A DNA stretch of 64,000 nucleotides. Source: Apoderus coryli. Lineage: Eukaryota > Arthropoda > Insecta > Coleoptera > Attelabidae. The notes under the pieces were generated by a model, which was not told the origin of the DNA, searched no databases, and was given only the letters and a program-made list of their open reading frames with translations. Positions 12,701-22,942 of the stretch are shown in pieces. Position 1 is the first letter of the stretch; every line of letters begins with the position of its first letter. Position numbers and translations under genes: made by a program. The stretch covers positions 496,001-560,000 of the forward strand of contig OU452200.1 of the NCBI GenBank assembly GCA_911728435.2, in the 5' to 3' direction.

Positions 12701-15700
12701 ATCACACTGATCATTAACCAAATTAAATTGCCGGCACATAGTATAAATGGGAGATTTTAATATAACATTTGTTCTGGCTCGCTCATTATAAAATGCAATA
12801 GAACTTCTAGCATTGATACGCGGAACCAACAGAGATACCTTTTCCAGTAGCTCAGGGCACACTACATCACTATTGAATATCTTATATAGGAAGCTTATAC
12901 TAAACAAATTTCTCCTTAAACTTAAACTTTGAAATTGAAATTGGTCAATAAGATATTTGTAAGATATTCCGCGATCAGGGTAAGTTCCATCAATCTTAAA
13001 GCACAAACATTTTAAAAATTTACGCTGAACTTTCTCAATCATTTGAATATCACAGTCATAGCAGGAGTACCAGACCAAAGAGCAATATTCAAGCTTAAAT
13101 CTTACATATGCATAATATAGAGTATTCAAAGTAACGACACTCTCGAAATATTTGCTGTTTCTAACAATAAAGCCAAAAGCTTTGGTCGCACCAGCCACCT
13201 TATCTGTAATATGTTTCTTGAAAGTGAAATGCATCTCAAAAGTAACTCCAAGATCTTTAATAGCCTCCTTTCGATTAAGAATTACTCCATTTACATTATA
13301 ATAAAAGATAGTCGGGGACGTTTTGCGGGTATAAGAAACAACATTACATTTCTTAGGATTGAGGGAAAGTCTGTTTTGTTCACACCAAGCATTCACCAAT
13401 TGAAGACTGCCCTGTAGCGAAATACAATCCTGCGGCGTACTTATCGTTGTAAAAATCTTTAAGTGATCTGCATAAATCAGTTTACTGCAAATCAATAATT
13501 CTCCCAAATCATTAATGAATAATAAAAATAATAGATGTCCCAGATTTGAACCCTGAGGTACACCAGATAGAGCTGTATAATATGTCGATGTATATCCATT
13601 GTATGACACAAACAGAACTCTATCAGTAATATAAGATTGCAGAAGACAGACGGCATCAGCGCTAAAGGCAAAATGCGGAAGCTTTTGTATAAGGATTGTA
13701 TGATCAATTCTATCAAACGCCTTGCAAAAATCGGTGTATACAACGTCAACTTGACCGCAGTTATCCAACGTCCCAGACACGTATTGTGAAAAAATTGACA
13801 AATTTGTAAGTGTGGACTTGTGTGCAATGAAACCATGCTGATACTGGACCAGCCTATGTTGAACAATTGGATAAATACGATTGTAAAGGACTATTTCAAG
13901 TAATTTAGAAAAATTAGACAGAATTGATATAGGCCTATAATTGGTTATATCCGCACGATCTCCGCTCTTGAAAACAGGACACACCCTAGCATTCTTCCAG
14001 ACCATAGGAAAAGTATTACGTCTTGATATTAAGTTATAAATTATACACAGAGGAACGCACATTACTGAAATTGTATCTTGGACCAAGAATGAGGGAATCC
14101 CGTCAGGTCCGGAAGTAAACCTGTTCTTTAATTTGCGAGCAGCCATAACTATCTCTCCCTCAGTATATTTCCAAATGTGATATCATTTCCACACAGGAGC
14201 GATAATGCATCATCATTACCACAACCCACAGGTCCCACAAAGACACTTTCAAAGTATTTAGCAAACGTTTTTTGTTTTAAATTATAGTCAATTCTGAGCT
14301 GTGGGATCCAACGAGAGCAAACCTTTTTCACAGCTAAATATTCATGTAATATTTTTTGTACGCTGGTGGAACTAATGCCTCAAGCTCAAAATATAACTAG
14401 TTGCCGTAGTGGTATTTAATAAATGTCTTATTCCAGGCGACAAATTTCCCATACACAACATTCCCACCGTGCCAGCAGATGATTCATGGGACGGAGAACC
14501 CTCAGCAACATACAATCCGGAAGAATATTGTTCACAGAAACAGGTTCTCCGCAGATTGGATGTAGAACCGCCATCAACGAAGCGTGACTTCCGTTTTGAG
14601 CAGCGTCAGAGATTGCAAGGAACCCCTAAAGCTGATGATGATCAACGCGCGGAGAATCGCAGTGGTAAAAAAAATAACCAAAAGAAAAAAAAGTCTGGTG
14701 TTACAAAAACAGAGTTATTTCCTCAATCGCCTGATATGTCGGAGAAGGGAGCGAAGAAATCGGCAAGTGCAAGTGAGGTGAGAGAAGCAGATGATTCAAG
14801 GGACGGAGAACCCTCAGCAACATACAATCCGCAAGAATATTGTTCACAGAAACAGGTTCTCCGCAAATTGGATGTAGAACCGCCATCAACGAAGCGTGAC
14901 TTCCGTTTTGAGCAGCGTCAAAGATTGCAAGGATCCCCTAAAGTTGATGATGATCAACGCGCGGAGAATCGCAGTGGTAAAAAAAATAACCAAAAGAAAA
15001 AAAAGTCTGGTGTTACAAAAACAGAGTTATTTCCTCAATCGCCTGATATGTCGGAGAAGGAAGCGAAGAAATCGGCAAGTGCAAGTGAGGTGAGAGAAGC
15101 AGATGATTCAAGGGACGGAGAACCCTCAGCAACATACAATCCGCAAGAATATTGTTCACAGAAACAGGTTCTCCGCAGATTGGATGTAGAACCGCCATCA
15201 ACGAAGCGTGACTTCCGTTTTGAGCAGCGCCAAAGATTGCAAGGATCCCCTAAAGCTGATGATGATCAACGCGCAGAGAATCGCAGTGGTAAAAAAAATA
15301 ACAAAAAGAAAAAAAAGTCTGGTGTTACAAAAACAGAGTTATTTCCTCAATCGCCTGATATGTCGGAGAAGGAAGCGAAGAAATCGGCAAGTGCAAGTGA
15401 GGTGAGAGAAGCAGATGATTCAAGGGACGGAGAACCCTCAGCAACATACAATCCGCAAGAATATTGTTCACAGAAACAGGTTCTCCGCAGATTGGATGTA
15501 GAACCGCCATCAACGAAGCGTGACTTCCGTTTTGAGCAGCGCCAAAGATTGCAAGGATCCCCTAAAGCTGATGATGATCAACGCGCAGAGAATCGCAGTG
15601 GTAAAAAAAATAACAAAAAGAAAAAAAAGTCTGGTGTTACGAAAACAGAGTTATTTCCTCAATCGCCTGATATGTCGGAGAAGGAAGCGAAGAAATCGGC

Positions 15701-16385
15701 AAGTGCAAGTGAGGTGAGAGAAGCAGATGAGGACGGAGAACCCTCAGCAACATACAATCCGCAAGAATATTGTTCACAGAAACATTTTCTCCGCAGATTG
15801 GATGTAGAACCGCCATCAACGAAGCGTGACTTCCGTTTTGAGCAGCGTCAAAGATTGCAAGAATCCCCTAAAGCTGATGATGATCAACGCGCAGAGAATC
15901 GCAGTGGTAAAAAAAATAACAAAAAGAAAAAAAAGTCTGGTGTTACGAAAACAGAGTTATTTCCTCAGTCGCCTGAGATGTCGAAGAAGGAAGCGAAGGA
16001 ATCGGCTAGTGTAAGTGAGGTGAGAGAAGCAGATGAGGACGGAGAACCCTCAACAACATACAATCCGCAAGAATATTGTTCACAGAAACAGGTTCTCCGC
16101 AGATTGGATGTAGAACCGCCATCAACGAAGCGTGACTTCCGTTTTGAGCAGCGCCAAAGATTGCAAGGATCCCCTAAAGTTGATGATGATCAACGCGCGG
16201 AGAATCGCAGTGGTAAAAAAAATAACCAAAAGAAAAAAAAGTCTGGTGTTACAAAAACAGAGTTATTTCCTCAATCGCCTGATATGTCGGAGAAGGAAGC
16301 GAAGGAATCGGCAAGTGTAAGTGAGGTGAGAGAAGTGCCTGAAAAGTTGAGAACCGGTTCGAAAAAGGTGTTTTTACCCAAATAA
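9771..16385 (+). CDS. GTSF1: GTSF1-like protein with six-fold repeated tail (two exons, 733 aa)
   Basis: Exon 1 is 9771-10023 and exon 2 is 14437-16385. Exon 1 ends in phase 1 at AAG|GTAAGT; exon 2 begins after TTATTCCAG and completes Gly85 in frame. Two intact CHHC zinc fingers occupy residues 13-33 and 45-65 (C-x5-H-x9-H-x3-C). The tail starts DKFPIHN, has Trp102, then runs through six near-identical units, each with acidic TYNPQEY, a basic RDFRFEQRQRLQ and a lysine run, ending TGSKKVFLPK. Family members are usually far shorter. In GTSF1, tail aromatics contact PIWI; here only unit 1 keeps the Trp. The 4.4-kb intron holds mariner and LINE pieces. Leader and intron start match the minus-strand copy. 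That exon 2 belongs to exon 1 is inferred from phase, from the other copy and from family tail motifs. Confidence 0.78.
10080..10380 (+). repeat. Penelope-type terminal repeat fragment with hammerhead-like motif
   Basis: Within the intron of the plus-strand GTSF1-like gene. Bases 10246-10286 form a hammerhead-like motif: AGCCA, CTGATGA, GAAA, then TGGCT closing a 5-bp stem I. Stem II is weak (GGA/TTC). A GTGGAGTAGACGTGTTTTATT block follows at about 10334, as at the other such sites. Bases about 10120-10230 may encode a decayed reverse-transcriptase scrap (HGFRVESHTVNF). Confidence 0.45.
10470..10735 (+). pseudogene. Mariner-type transposase C-terminal fragment
   Basis: The plus strand reads FQLDGAPAHFA near 10515 and PRSPDLTPPDF near 10625. 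These are the second and third catalytic regions of the Tc1/mariner-superfamily transposases related to the element at 55002. It is broken by stops and ends where the 10733 element begins. Confidence 0.6.
10733..11476 (+). mobile_element. 5' half of a mariner-type element
   Basis: Starts with CAGGGTGGTCCAACTTTTA, the same terminal inverted repeat as the complete copy at 55002-57251, and follows that copy through the start of the transposase (FPNRRHPTREVF and NNLADERRILRTFD). It stops abruptly after ATATCAAGGTC at about 11476, where an unrelated minus-strand LINE begins. Confidence 0.8.
11477..12482 (-). mobile_element. Jockey-type LINE fragment: endonuclease end plus reverse transcriptase start
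   Basis: Read on the minus strand, 12480-12300 gives the end of an apurinic endonuclease domain (TRYGTGNPSLLDIIICS and FSDHVPIHCIF). It is followed at 11949-11746 by the linker and at 11696-11463 by the reverse-transcriptase fingers (DLRPVSILPTMSKILERIL, IQSGFRSDYSCCTALLNV). The catalytic centre is missing. It lies in the intron of the plus-strand GTSF1-like gene, antisense to it. Confidence 0.8.
12483..14290 (-). mobile_element. 5'-truncated LINE with long open reverse transcriptase and (ATT)n tail
   Basis: One open frame from 14146 to 12629 (505 codons) covers most of the reverse transcriptase and thumb: SGPDGIPSFLVQ, NYRPISILSNFSKLLE, VYTDFCKAFDRIDH, SGVPQGSNLGHLLFLLF, then a YADH catalytic box in place of FADD or YADD. 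The C-terminus runs to SILKELDVH. The 3' end carries an (ATT)n microsatellite at about 12482-12496, a typical tail for this type. The 5' end is cut at about 14290, directly before sequence shared with the other GTSF1-like copy. The altered catalytic Asp suggests it is inactive. Confidence 0.88.
14478..16337 (+). repeat. Six in-frame coding repeats of 312 or 306 bp
   Basis: Units start at 14478, 14790, 15102, 15414, 15726 and 16032. The first four are 312 bp (104 aa) and the last two are 306 bp, having lost two codons at the unit junction. Nucleotide differences between units are few, which indicates recent amplification or gene conversion. Unit 1 reads DDSWDGEPS; units 2-4 read DDSRDGEPS (TGG to AGG); units 5-6 read DEDGEPS. 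The minus-strand paralog at 3246-3643 has a single unit. Confidence 0.95.
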
Positions 16386-16945
16386 ATGTCCGTGTTTTGT
16401 TTTTATTAGTTTAAGTTGACGACGTATTTTCTAGAATATGCTAATAAGTAACAAATATATTTTTATATCTAGGCTAAATGACTGTTACCATTTTTTTTTT
16501 AAATACTTATTTATGAAAAGTTGCTTTTACTTGTTTAATGAGAAAAGGCTACAGAAGTGTCTTAGTGATTGATAGTAAATAATTTACAAAGCACACAACC
16601 TTTTTCTACAGAATCAAATTAGATCAAATCTTAACAAAGAAGAAACAAACTTTGATTAAAGGTTGACGATGAACAGTATTCTCATTAGTGTTACAAAAAT
16701 CATGTCGATCTGTGATATTTTTAATCGGTTGTACAATCGAATTTTAATCGTTACCTGTATAAAAAATCATAATAAACTCGAAGCTCATGCTTCTAATTTA
16801 AATAAACATTTTTAATTTTCGACCCTTTGCGTCGAAACTTTTACTTAACCAATGTTGTAATTGTATAAAATCAAACAACGTCAGCTCCACAAAATAAACA
16901 TAATTATGTTATTATACATCAAGGCACTCTGCCTGCGTCAGATAA

Positions 16946-16974
16946 GTTTCGAGAAACAATTTTCTCATCATCAG
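16946..16974 (-). ncRNA. Hammerhead-like core
   Basis: On the minus strand: CTGATGA, one T, a perfect 6-bp stem GAGAAA/TTTCTC with loop ATTG, then GAAAC. Stem I is poor here, so it may be decayed. Confidence 0.4.
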
Positions 16975-17019
16975 TGTTTTACCATTATAACATAGTACCA
17001 TTAATACAAAATACGTTCA

Positions 17020-17180
17020 AATTCAAATTCTTTATTCAGCCATCACAAATACAAATATTGTACAATTGGCAAGTCAAAAGGCAAAAGATATACTTATACA
17101 AATGAACAAAAAATACAGACAAAAGCAACACATACATCTAAAAAATATTTAATAAATTAAAAAAAGCATCAGTTCACCTT
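17020..17180. mobile_element. Insertion in the left arm of the palindrome
   Basis: This block is absent from the right arm, where the two flanks meet directly. A GTTC word is present on both sides (about 17017 and 17173), compatible with a short target duplication. It starts with a TTCTTTATTCAGCCATCACAA-like LINE tail motif. No coding sequence. Confidence 0.5.
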
Positions 17181-17575
17181 AAATTATTAAATTTCAATAT
17201 AAATTACATAGAATAACTAAAAAATTCTCTTAATGAAGAACATAAGTGATGGCATGAAGCCTTATTTTTATATATCAGACTAGATCAGTGAAATTTTGAT
17301 TGAAAAATTCTGTAGATTTAAAGCAGTAACATTAGATGAACATTGTTAATTCACATGTTCATCTAATGTTACATTAAATCTACATAATTTTTCAATCAAA
17401 ATTTCACTGATCTAGTCTGATATATAAAAATAAGGCTTCATGCCATCACTTATGTTCTTCATTAAGAGAACATTTTAGTTATTCTATGTAATTATATTGA
17501 AATTTAATAATTTAAGGTGAACGTATTGTATTAATGGTACTATGTTAATTATAATCCTTATTTTCTCATCATCAT

Positions 17576-17620
17576 GTCACTGATGATGATCAGAAAATTG
17601 TTTCTCGAAACATGTCTGAC
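17576..17620 (+). ncRNA. Candidate hammerhead ribozyme
   Basis: GTCA (17576-17579) and TGAC (17617-17620) pair as stem I around CTGATGA (17580-17586) and GAAAC (17607-17611). Stem II contains AGAAA/TTTCT. The predicted cleavage triplet is GTC at 17614-17616. Confidence 0.45.
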
Positions 17621-17699
17621 GCAGGCAGAATGCCTTGATGTATAATGATATAATTATGGTTATTTTGTGGAGCTGCCGTTGTTTGATTCTATTTCTGTC

Positions 17700-17950
17700 T
17701 GTCTGTTTCTATTTTGTGTATATTTGTTATGTCAATGTTCTATACAGCAAATTATTATATTTAAGTATTGTGTTCATTAATTTTTAATAAAATGATATTA
17801 GCATTCTATAGACAACGTAGTTTCATTTATCATATTGAATTTGGGAAAATAAAATATTTGAATATACCTACGTCAAATGCTGCAAAACAGCTTGTTAGTT
17901 TTGGAAGAAACACGATCAAATTTCCTAAAATCAAAGACACGTATTTTGGT
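17700..17950 (+). repeat. Copy of the repeat at 470-620
   Basis: Sequence from about 17740 to 17880 matches the reverse complement of about 475-615, including TTAATAAAATGATATTAGCA and the TACGTC end. It lies between the palindrome and the LINE that begins near 18010. Confidence 0.65.
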
Positions 17951-18459
17951 TTATTCTTGGAGCCGGTTTTGTGTCAATTTTATCTAAAAATAATGTCTAA
18001 TTATTACTTGTATGCATTCTTAGTACCATTTGAGAATCTTGTCACCAGGCACCTGCCGGCGGCCTTGGGTCCTTCCATTATAGACGAGCAATTTGGTTCT
18101 CAATCCGGTAAATCCACAGAGCTCAATCTTCTCGAGTTCGGGGACTTCTTGTCTCGGGCGTTGGACAGCGGTGATCAGGTTCATACATTGTATACTGACT
18201 TCGCCAAGGTTTTTGATCGCGTCAACCACGGGTTTGTCGTTCATAAGCTTGAGGGTGCCGGGGTGGAAGATTTCCTGCTTGAGGAGCTACCTGTCAGGTT
18301 GTTCGACTTAACGAGTTTCATTCTCGGCCAGTGAAGCTTCTGGTGTTGCCCAGGGATCCAACTTGGGCCCATTGTTGTTCAACCTATTTATTAACGACAT
18401 AGAGCAATGCTTTCTATATATTGAGCTCAAGCTGTTTGCCGATGATCTCAAGTGATATA

Positions 18460-19296
18460 ATAATAATAATAATAATAATAATAACTTTATTGCTCTGTAA
18501 GATTATACATCTTATAACAAAAGTATGGTTAGATTACATAAATTCATCATTGACATGCATGTTGCAAATTGTGCAAGTCTCATTAGGGTTTATCCTATAT
18601 GTAAACTGTCTGAATGAAAACTTATAGTAATATTTACTACATAGTCGCAACTGGCATAGAATTCTTGTTACGTGAATCAGAAGTCTAAAAAGTAAATAAG
18701 TACCTCTACGCTGAGGCGTCGATATTTAAACTCTCAAAAAACACAGCGGAGGTAGAAGTTTGTACTCTTAAAACATCCTCACTATAACATTTGTTTTTGT
18801 ATTGACTTAGCAGATCTCTTCTATTTGACTTACGCGTGCAAAACTAAGGTTTTCCCAGAGGTCGAGTCGAGTGATATAACCAAACATTTCTTGAATTTGC
18901 ATGGCCCAATTATACCTAGCATCGCAGCAGTCACTCAGACGCAACAGTCTCACAAAACAAACCTTAGGATATCGTGCATCATCCATGGCTAGAACTTTGC
19001 ATAACCAGGCCATTTTAAATAGGAGGTAAGACAATCTCGTTAATCCGACCTCAAGCCGCAACATAGAGCCTGAAGTATTCTTAGGCAAGAGTAGAAAATC
19101 CAGTCTGTGCTTTCTCCAAGATATCTGCATAACGCAATCCCCATACCGCTGCGCAATTTGTTAAAGGGCTCACAACTATTGATTCAAACAGTTTGATACG
19201 CATCTGCCAATAACTTGCTTTAGATTTAACCAAAATTGACATTACTGCTCCCGTAGACTGCGCCGCTCTCACAACGGCTCTTTCCGACATACTGCG
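18460..19296 (-). mobile_element. Nested 5'-truncated LINE with 11-bp target duplication
   Basis: Flanked by CAAGTGATATA at 18449-18459 and 19297-19307. The 3' end carries (TTA)n at about 18460-18480. The minus strand encodes the C-terminal part of a reverse transcriptase ORF: RIKLFESIVVSPLTNCAAVWG, then after a frameshift LPKNTSGSMLRLEVGL and KVLAMDDARYPKVCF. It interrupts the older plus-strand LINE exactly after its catalytic FADDLK segment. Confidence 0.88.
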
Positions 19297-19771
19297 CAAG
19301 TGATATAGGACGATCCGAGGTGTCACCGACTGCAGGAGGACGGCACTCGGTTGATTCATTGGTGCGAGATTAACGGTATGGATTTAAACGGCTTGAAGTG
19401 TTTTTGTATCAATTTTACTCGTTCCAGAAATCCTCTTTTTCATGATTACTTCATGGGTCAATCGGCCCTGGAGCTCAGGACCACCGTTAGGGACCTGGGA
19501 GCCAATTTGAGCTGCGGTCATCACATCCAGCGTTCTGCATCGCATTCCTTGCAAATGTTGGGCTTCGTCAGGCGTTGCTCGGTAGACTTTAGCAGTGTGA
19601 ACACATTTAAATTGTTATTGTCAGACCTCGCATCTCGAATACGCGTCTACAGTTTGGAGCCTCCTCTATGCCTTTCATGTGGCGCATATCGAGAGGATTC
19701 AGCACCGTTTCCTGAGAATTAGTAATTTTAAGCTCCGTCTCCAACCACCTGTTGACCCTATCTACAATTAT

Positions 19772-20607
19772 CAGACAGATCAGTAATTTAAGCGTGGACC
19801 TGCCACCGATAAAACCGTGTTGATTTATTGATAAATTAGGCTTTGTCACTCTATAAATCCTCTGATATAAAATAATTTCAAACAGCTTTGAGAAATTTGA
19901 TAAGATCGATATAGGTCTATAATTACAAATACAAGCCCTGTCATCGCTCTTAAAAATCGGACACACCTTCGCAACCTTCCAATCCTGTGGAAAAGCACAA
20001 GTCCTGCAAATCAAATTAAAAATTTTAGATAGGGGAGTGGAAAGGACAGTTATTGTATCCTTTACAAAAAAAAGAGGGTATTTCATCCGGACCGGAAGTA
20101 AACTTATTTTTCAATTTTCGGGCAGCCCAAAAAATCTCCTCAGAAATTTCATATAGGAGATAGTCGCGATTTGCCACCAAGTCAGATCTCGCAGCACAAT
20201 TGTCCTCCGACCCGACAAAAACGCTCTCAAAATAGCTGGCAAATGCCTCAACAATTTGTTGAGGGTCATCTATTGATGACGGCAATCGGACTATTGTCCG
20301 ATTCCCATCGTTCATAACACCAGGTATCCGAGAGTCACGATTGTTTACGTTAATATATGACCAAAACATTTTAGGATCCGTATTTATGTTATCTCACACA
20401 GTCGGACATATGACTTGTAAGCCTCCGCAATTTGATTCTTTCTAACAATGCTTGAAGTGTACCAACGTGGATAGCTACGTCGAAACGTTTTGACTAGTGG
20501 AACATACAAGTCGAACAGACCGTGCAAATTCTTATAAAACATGTTCAGCGCAAGATCAACACAACGAACATCTGCCAGACATGACCAATCACACCCAACG
20601 AGCGCGC
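19772..20607 (-). mobile_element. Second LINE piece inside the same host LINE
   Basis: The minus strand encodes the linker and first part of a reverse transcriptase (FASYFESVFVGSEDN, KLKNKFTSGPDEIPSFF, NYRPISILSNFSKLFEIILY, NQHGFIGGRSTL), close kin of the LINE at 12483-14290. The 7-bp word CAATTAT borders it on both sides (19765-19771, 20608-20614). It lacks the LINE 3' end, which is unexpected for a simple target-primed insertion; an internal deletion or rearrangement is likely. Confidence 0.75.
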
Positions 20608-21138
20608 CAATTATGATGCACTGATGGAGGATATGGGATTGACGACGTTGGAGCCCGAAGGATCGTGAGAGATCTTACCATTTTCTACAAAATTATTACT
20701 AACATCATTCGTTCATCTGGGTTGCTTCCACAGATTGCGCTCCATGTTTCTCCCAGAGGACAAATTACGTCAGGGGAAATTTTATTCCTAGAGCATGTCG
20801 TTTGGTCAATGAATGTTCATGCCTGGCACAGCACTTTTTCTCCCCAATTAATGAGTTCCTGGGCCACTTGATGCTCGCCTCCTGATAGGGCGGCTTTTCT
20901 TAACAGATTTCACAACGGCTTTACCCTTCTTCATTCTTTTTTTATGGAAGTAAAAATAATAAAGAAACAAACTTAGTGTTTCAGACATTTTTTTTATTTT
21001 ATTTATAATACAAAAAAAGAATCGTAAATTAAATCTAAAACATGAGAATTTAAGCGTATTTTAAGTAATTTAAACCCAAGTTATAATTATGACCTGGCTC
21101 GAAGGACCAAGCGCTACATTGTACCTATACATATTCAT

Positions 21139-22942
21139 TTAATTTTTCCGCCCACCTCGTCGCTTCATTGATGTTGTACATTGCGGACAATACCATTTAC
21201 CTTTCGGTGGTGCCGTAATACCAACACATGGATAATGGAACCATTCGGAGGGGCACTGTAAAATTAGATTATTACCCATACTACCCAACCCAACCCATAC
21301 TAAATCAAAAAAAAACTAGTACTTACATCTTCGTTATCACACGCCACCATATCACCATAGGATACCTGATTACAAAGACAGTAGCGAGGCTCATTGGGAT
21401 CGTACGGCCATTCGCCATCGGTCGCATCCGCATTTGTTGCATCCACATCCATTGAGGCAGTATCAATGTTAGATGTAGCATTAACAGAGCTTTGAACACT
21501 GTTGTTATGTGACGCTGATATTCCTGACGATGACGCTGCAACTGATACTGCTGATGTGGCTAGATTCGATGTTGCTGAACTGCTGGCAGTGTTGTTACTG
21601 GAATTACTCCATTTCCTAGATAAAGAAGAGGGTAACAGCTTTAGCTCAAAGGGTCAACACATGATGAGTTAAAGGACAGAGCTGCAAATAAAATGTCACT
21701 TACTTTTGTTTCTTCTTATTGTTGGCATGATCCTGTTGTATCGCTTGAATAGCCGTTTGCGCCGCCCCCGCTAACTCTCTACCAATATTAAATTCATGCC
21801 CATGTCCCCCGGTATTATTAATAGCCTCATAAGACGCCTTAAGACTAGCTGTTCTTCTACCTTGTTGCATCTACAAAGAAGAAAAAACAAACAGTTTCAA
21901 GACATTTTTCCCAAATGCAAAGTTTACCTGTTGCGTCGCGGCAATAGCTTGTGAAGCAGCCGCAGCAATCGCCGGTCCCGCTCCCAACCCATGGTGACCC
22001 AACGTGTATGTAATGTTTGACGATGTGACGGTAGTCACGTTTTGACAGGTGACAGGTCGCGATGAGGACGAGGCGGATGATGACGAATTGTTGTCGATGA
22101 GGGACGATGATGGGGGAGGAACTGCCGCTGCTACAGCTTGTCGTTTCTCGCTAAATGACGAATTAAGAGAAGCAGCGCTGTCGCGACGTTTTTCGCTGCG
22201 AGGTCTTGTATACCGGAAGTTATTTGTACTCAAGCTGGGGAAAACAATTAAATATATATTACACTTACAAGTTAAGGCAGAGTTTTGTATTACCTTTCGT
22301 ATCTGTTTTCCTTTTGTTGCGAATGCAAATTCGACGTAGGTGTCGGAGTATCCAACTCCAAAGATCTCTTCTCCAAAACCTCCGTAATACCCTTATTATC
22401 CGCCTCAAGTTCACATTTGAATTTGTGTAACTCAGAGTCTAACCTGCGCAAATATTTATCCACTAAATCATACATTTGATTCGCTAAATGCACCTGAAAT
22501 CGAATAGAATAACGTAAAACTGTCCATTAACTATTAATTTAATTTCTCTTAATACTTTTTCATCAGCATCTTCTAAAGTCTTATAATACTCTTTACGTAG
22601 CAACTGGAACTCAGAATCGAGTTCCTGTGAGATTTCTTGGTTTTGGTAGTGTTTACAATCGTTGAAAAACACTTTAACTCTCTTTTCTATTTCATCCATG
22701 TTATCTGAAAGAACAAGATAGGACTCTACCGGTAAAATCTAAATAAAAGGAACTTACTGTGTATTGATAAGTCCATTTCACGCATATCAGTAAATCTATC
22801 CCTTAATTCTTGAGGCAAATGCTCAATCACTGAAATAAGAGTAATATTAAGTATAAAATGTGGTGTTACTAGACACGGTCCTCCAGTAAAACAAACAATG
22901 CTTCTTCAACTTACTTTCCAAATAGTCTTCGAGATACAACAT
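21139..22942 (-). CDS. ING3: Inhibitor of growth protein 3 (ING3), 8 exons, 442 aa
   Basis: Exons: 22942-22915, 22829-22758, 22704-22556, 22493-22294, 22234-21928, 21870-21704, 21615-21327, 21255-21139. All joins keep frame with GT-AG borders. The N-terminus [20 protein letters not shown] and the ING coiled region ([29 protein letters not shown]) are ING3-type. The middle is serine/alanine-rich and disordered. The C-terminal PHD finger shows the C4HC3 ligands: CLC, CDNEDC, HYPC, CPQC. ING3 is the H3K4me3 reader of the NuA4/TIP60 acetyltransferase complex in the nucleus. The length is close to that of vertebrate ING3. Confidence 0.93.

Larger units (their letters stand above)
16870..17688. repeat. 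Long palindrome carrying two opposed hammerhead-like motifs
   Basis: The left arm from 16870 (ATCAAACAACG) is mirrored by the right arm ending at 17688 (CGTTGTTTGAT). Pairing continues almost unbroken to a centre near 17346, where TTAGATGAACA faces TGTTCATCTAA. The arms are about 330 bp once an insertion in the left arm (about 17020-17180) is removed. Hammerhead-like cores lie at 16946-16974 (minus) and 17576-17620 (plus). Likely two Penelope-type terminal repeats joined head to head. Confidence 0.75.
18010..20890 (+). mobile_element. LINE split by two later insertions
   Basis: Three plus-strand pieces read as one reverse transcriptase. 18010-18459 covers DEQFGSQSGKSTELNLLEF, YTDFAKVFDRVNHG and the FADDLK box. 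19297-19771 covers GTRLIHWCEINGMDLNG, the thumb and IERIQHRFLRISNFKLR. 20608-20890 covers YDALMEDMGLTTLE and RDLTIFYKIITNIIRSSG. Direct repeats at the breaks (CAAGTGATATA; CAATTAT) show where the two minus-strand LINE pieces entered. Stops and at least one frameshift near 19331 make it inactive. It ends just before the ING3 3' region. Confidence 0.8.

Noticed and set aside
14409..14436. Start of the repeat protein read as MVFNKCLIPG
   Set aside because: It needs a GTG start. The same bases form a good TTATTCCAG acceptor, and the phase joins perfectly to the zinc-finger exon in both paralogs.
14701..15819. Repeated minus-strand frames of about 62 codons
   Set aside because: Antisense shadows of the GTSF1-like tail repeats; they recur at exactly the 312-bp period.
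21323..22339. Plus-strand frames across the ING3 locus
   Set aside because: Antisense to the Ser/Ala-rich ING3 exons; they have no independent support.
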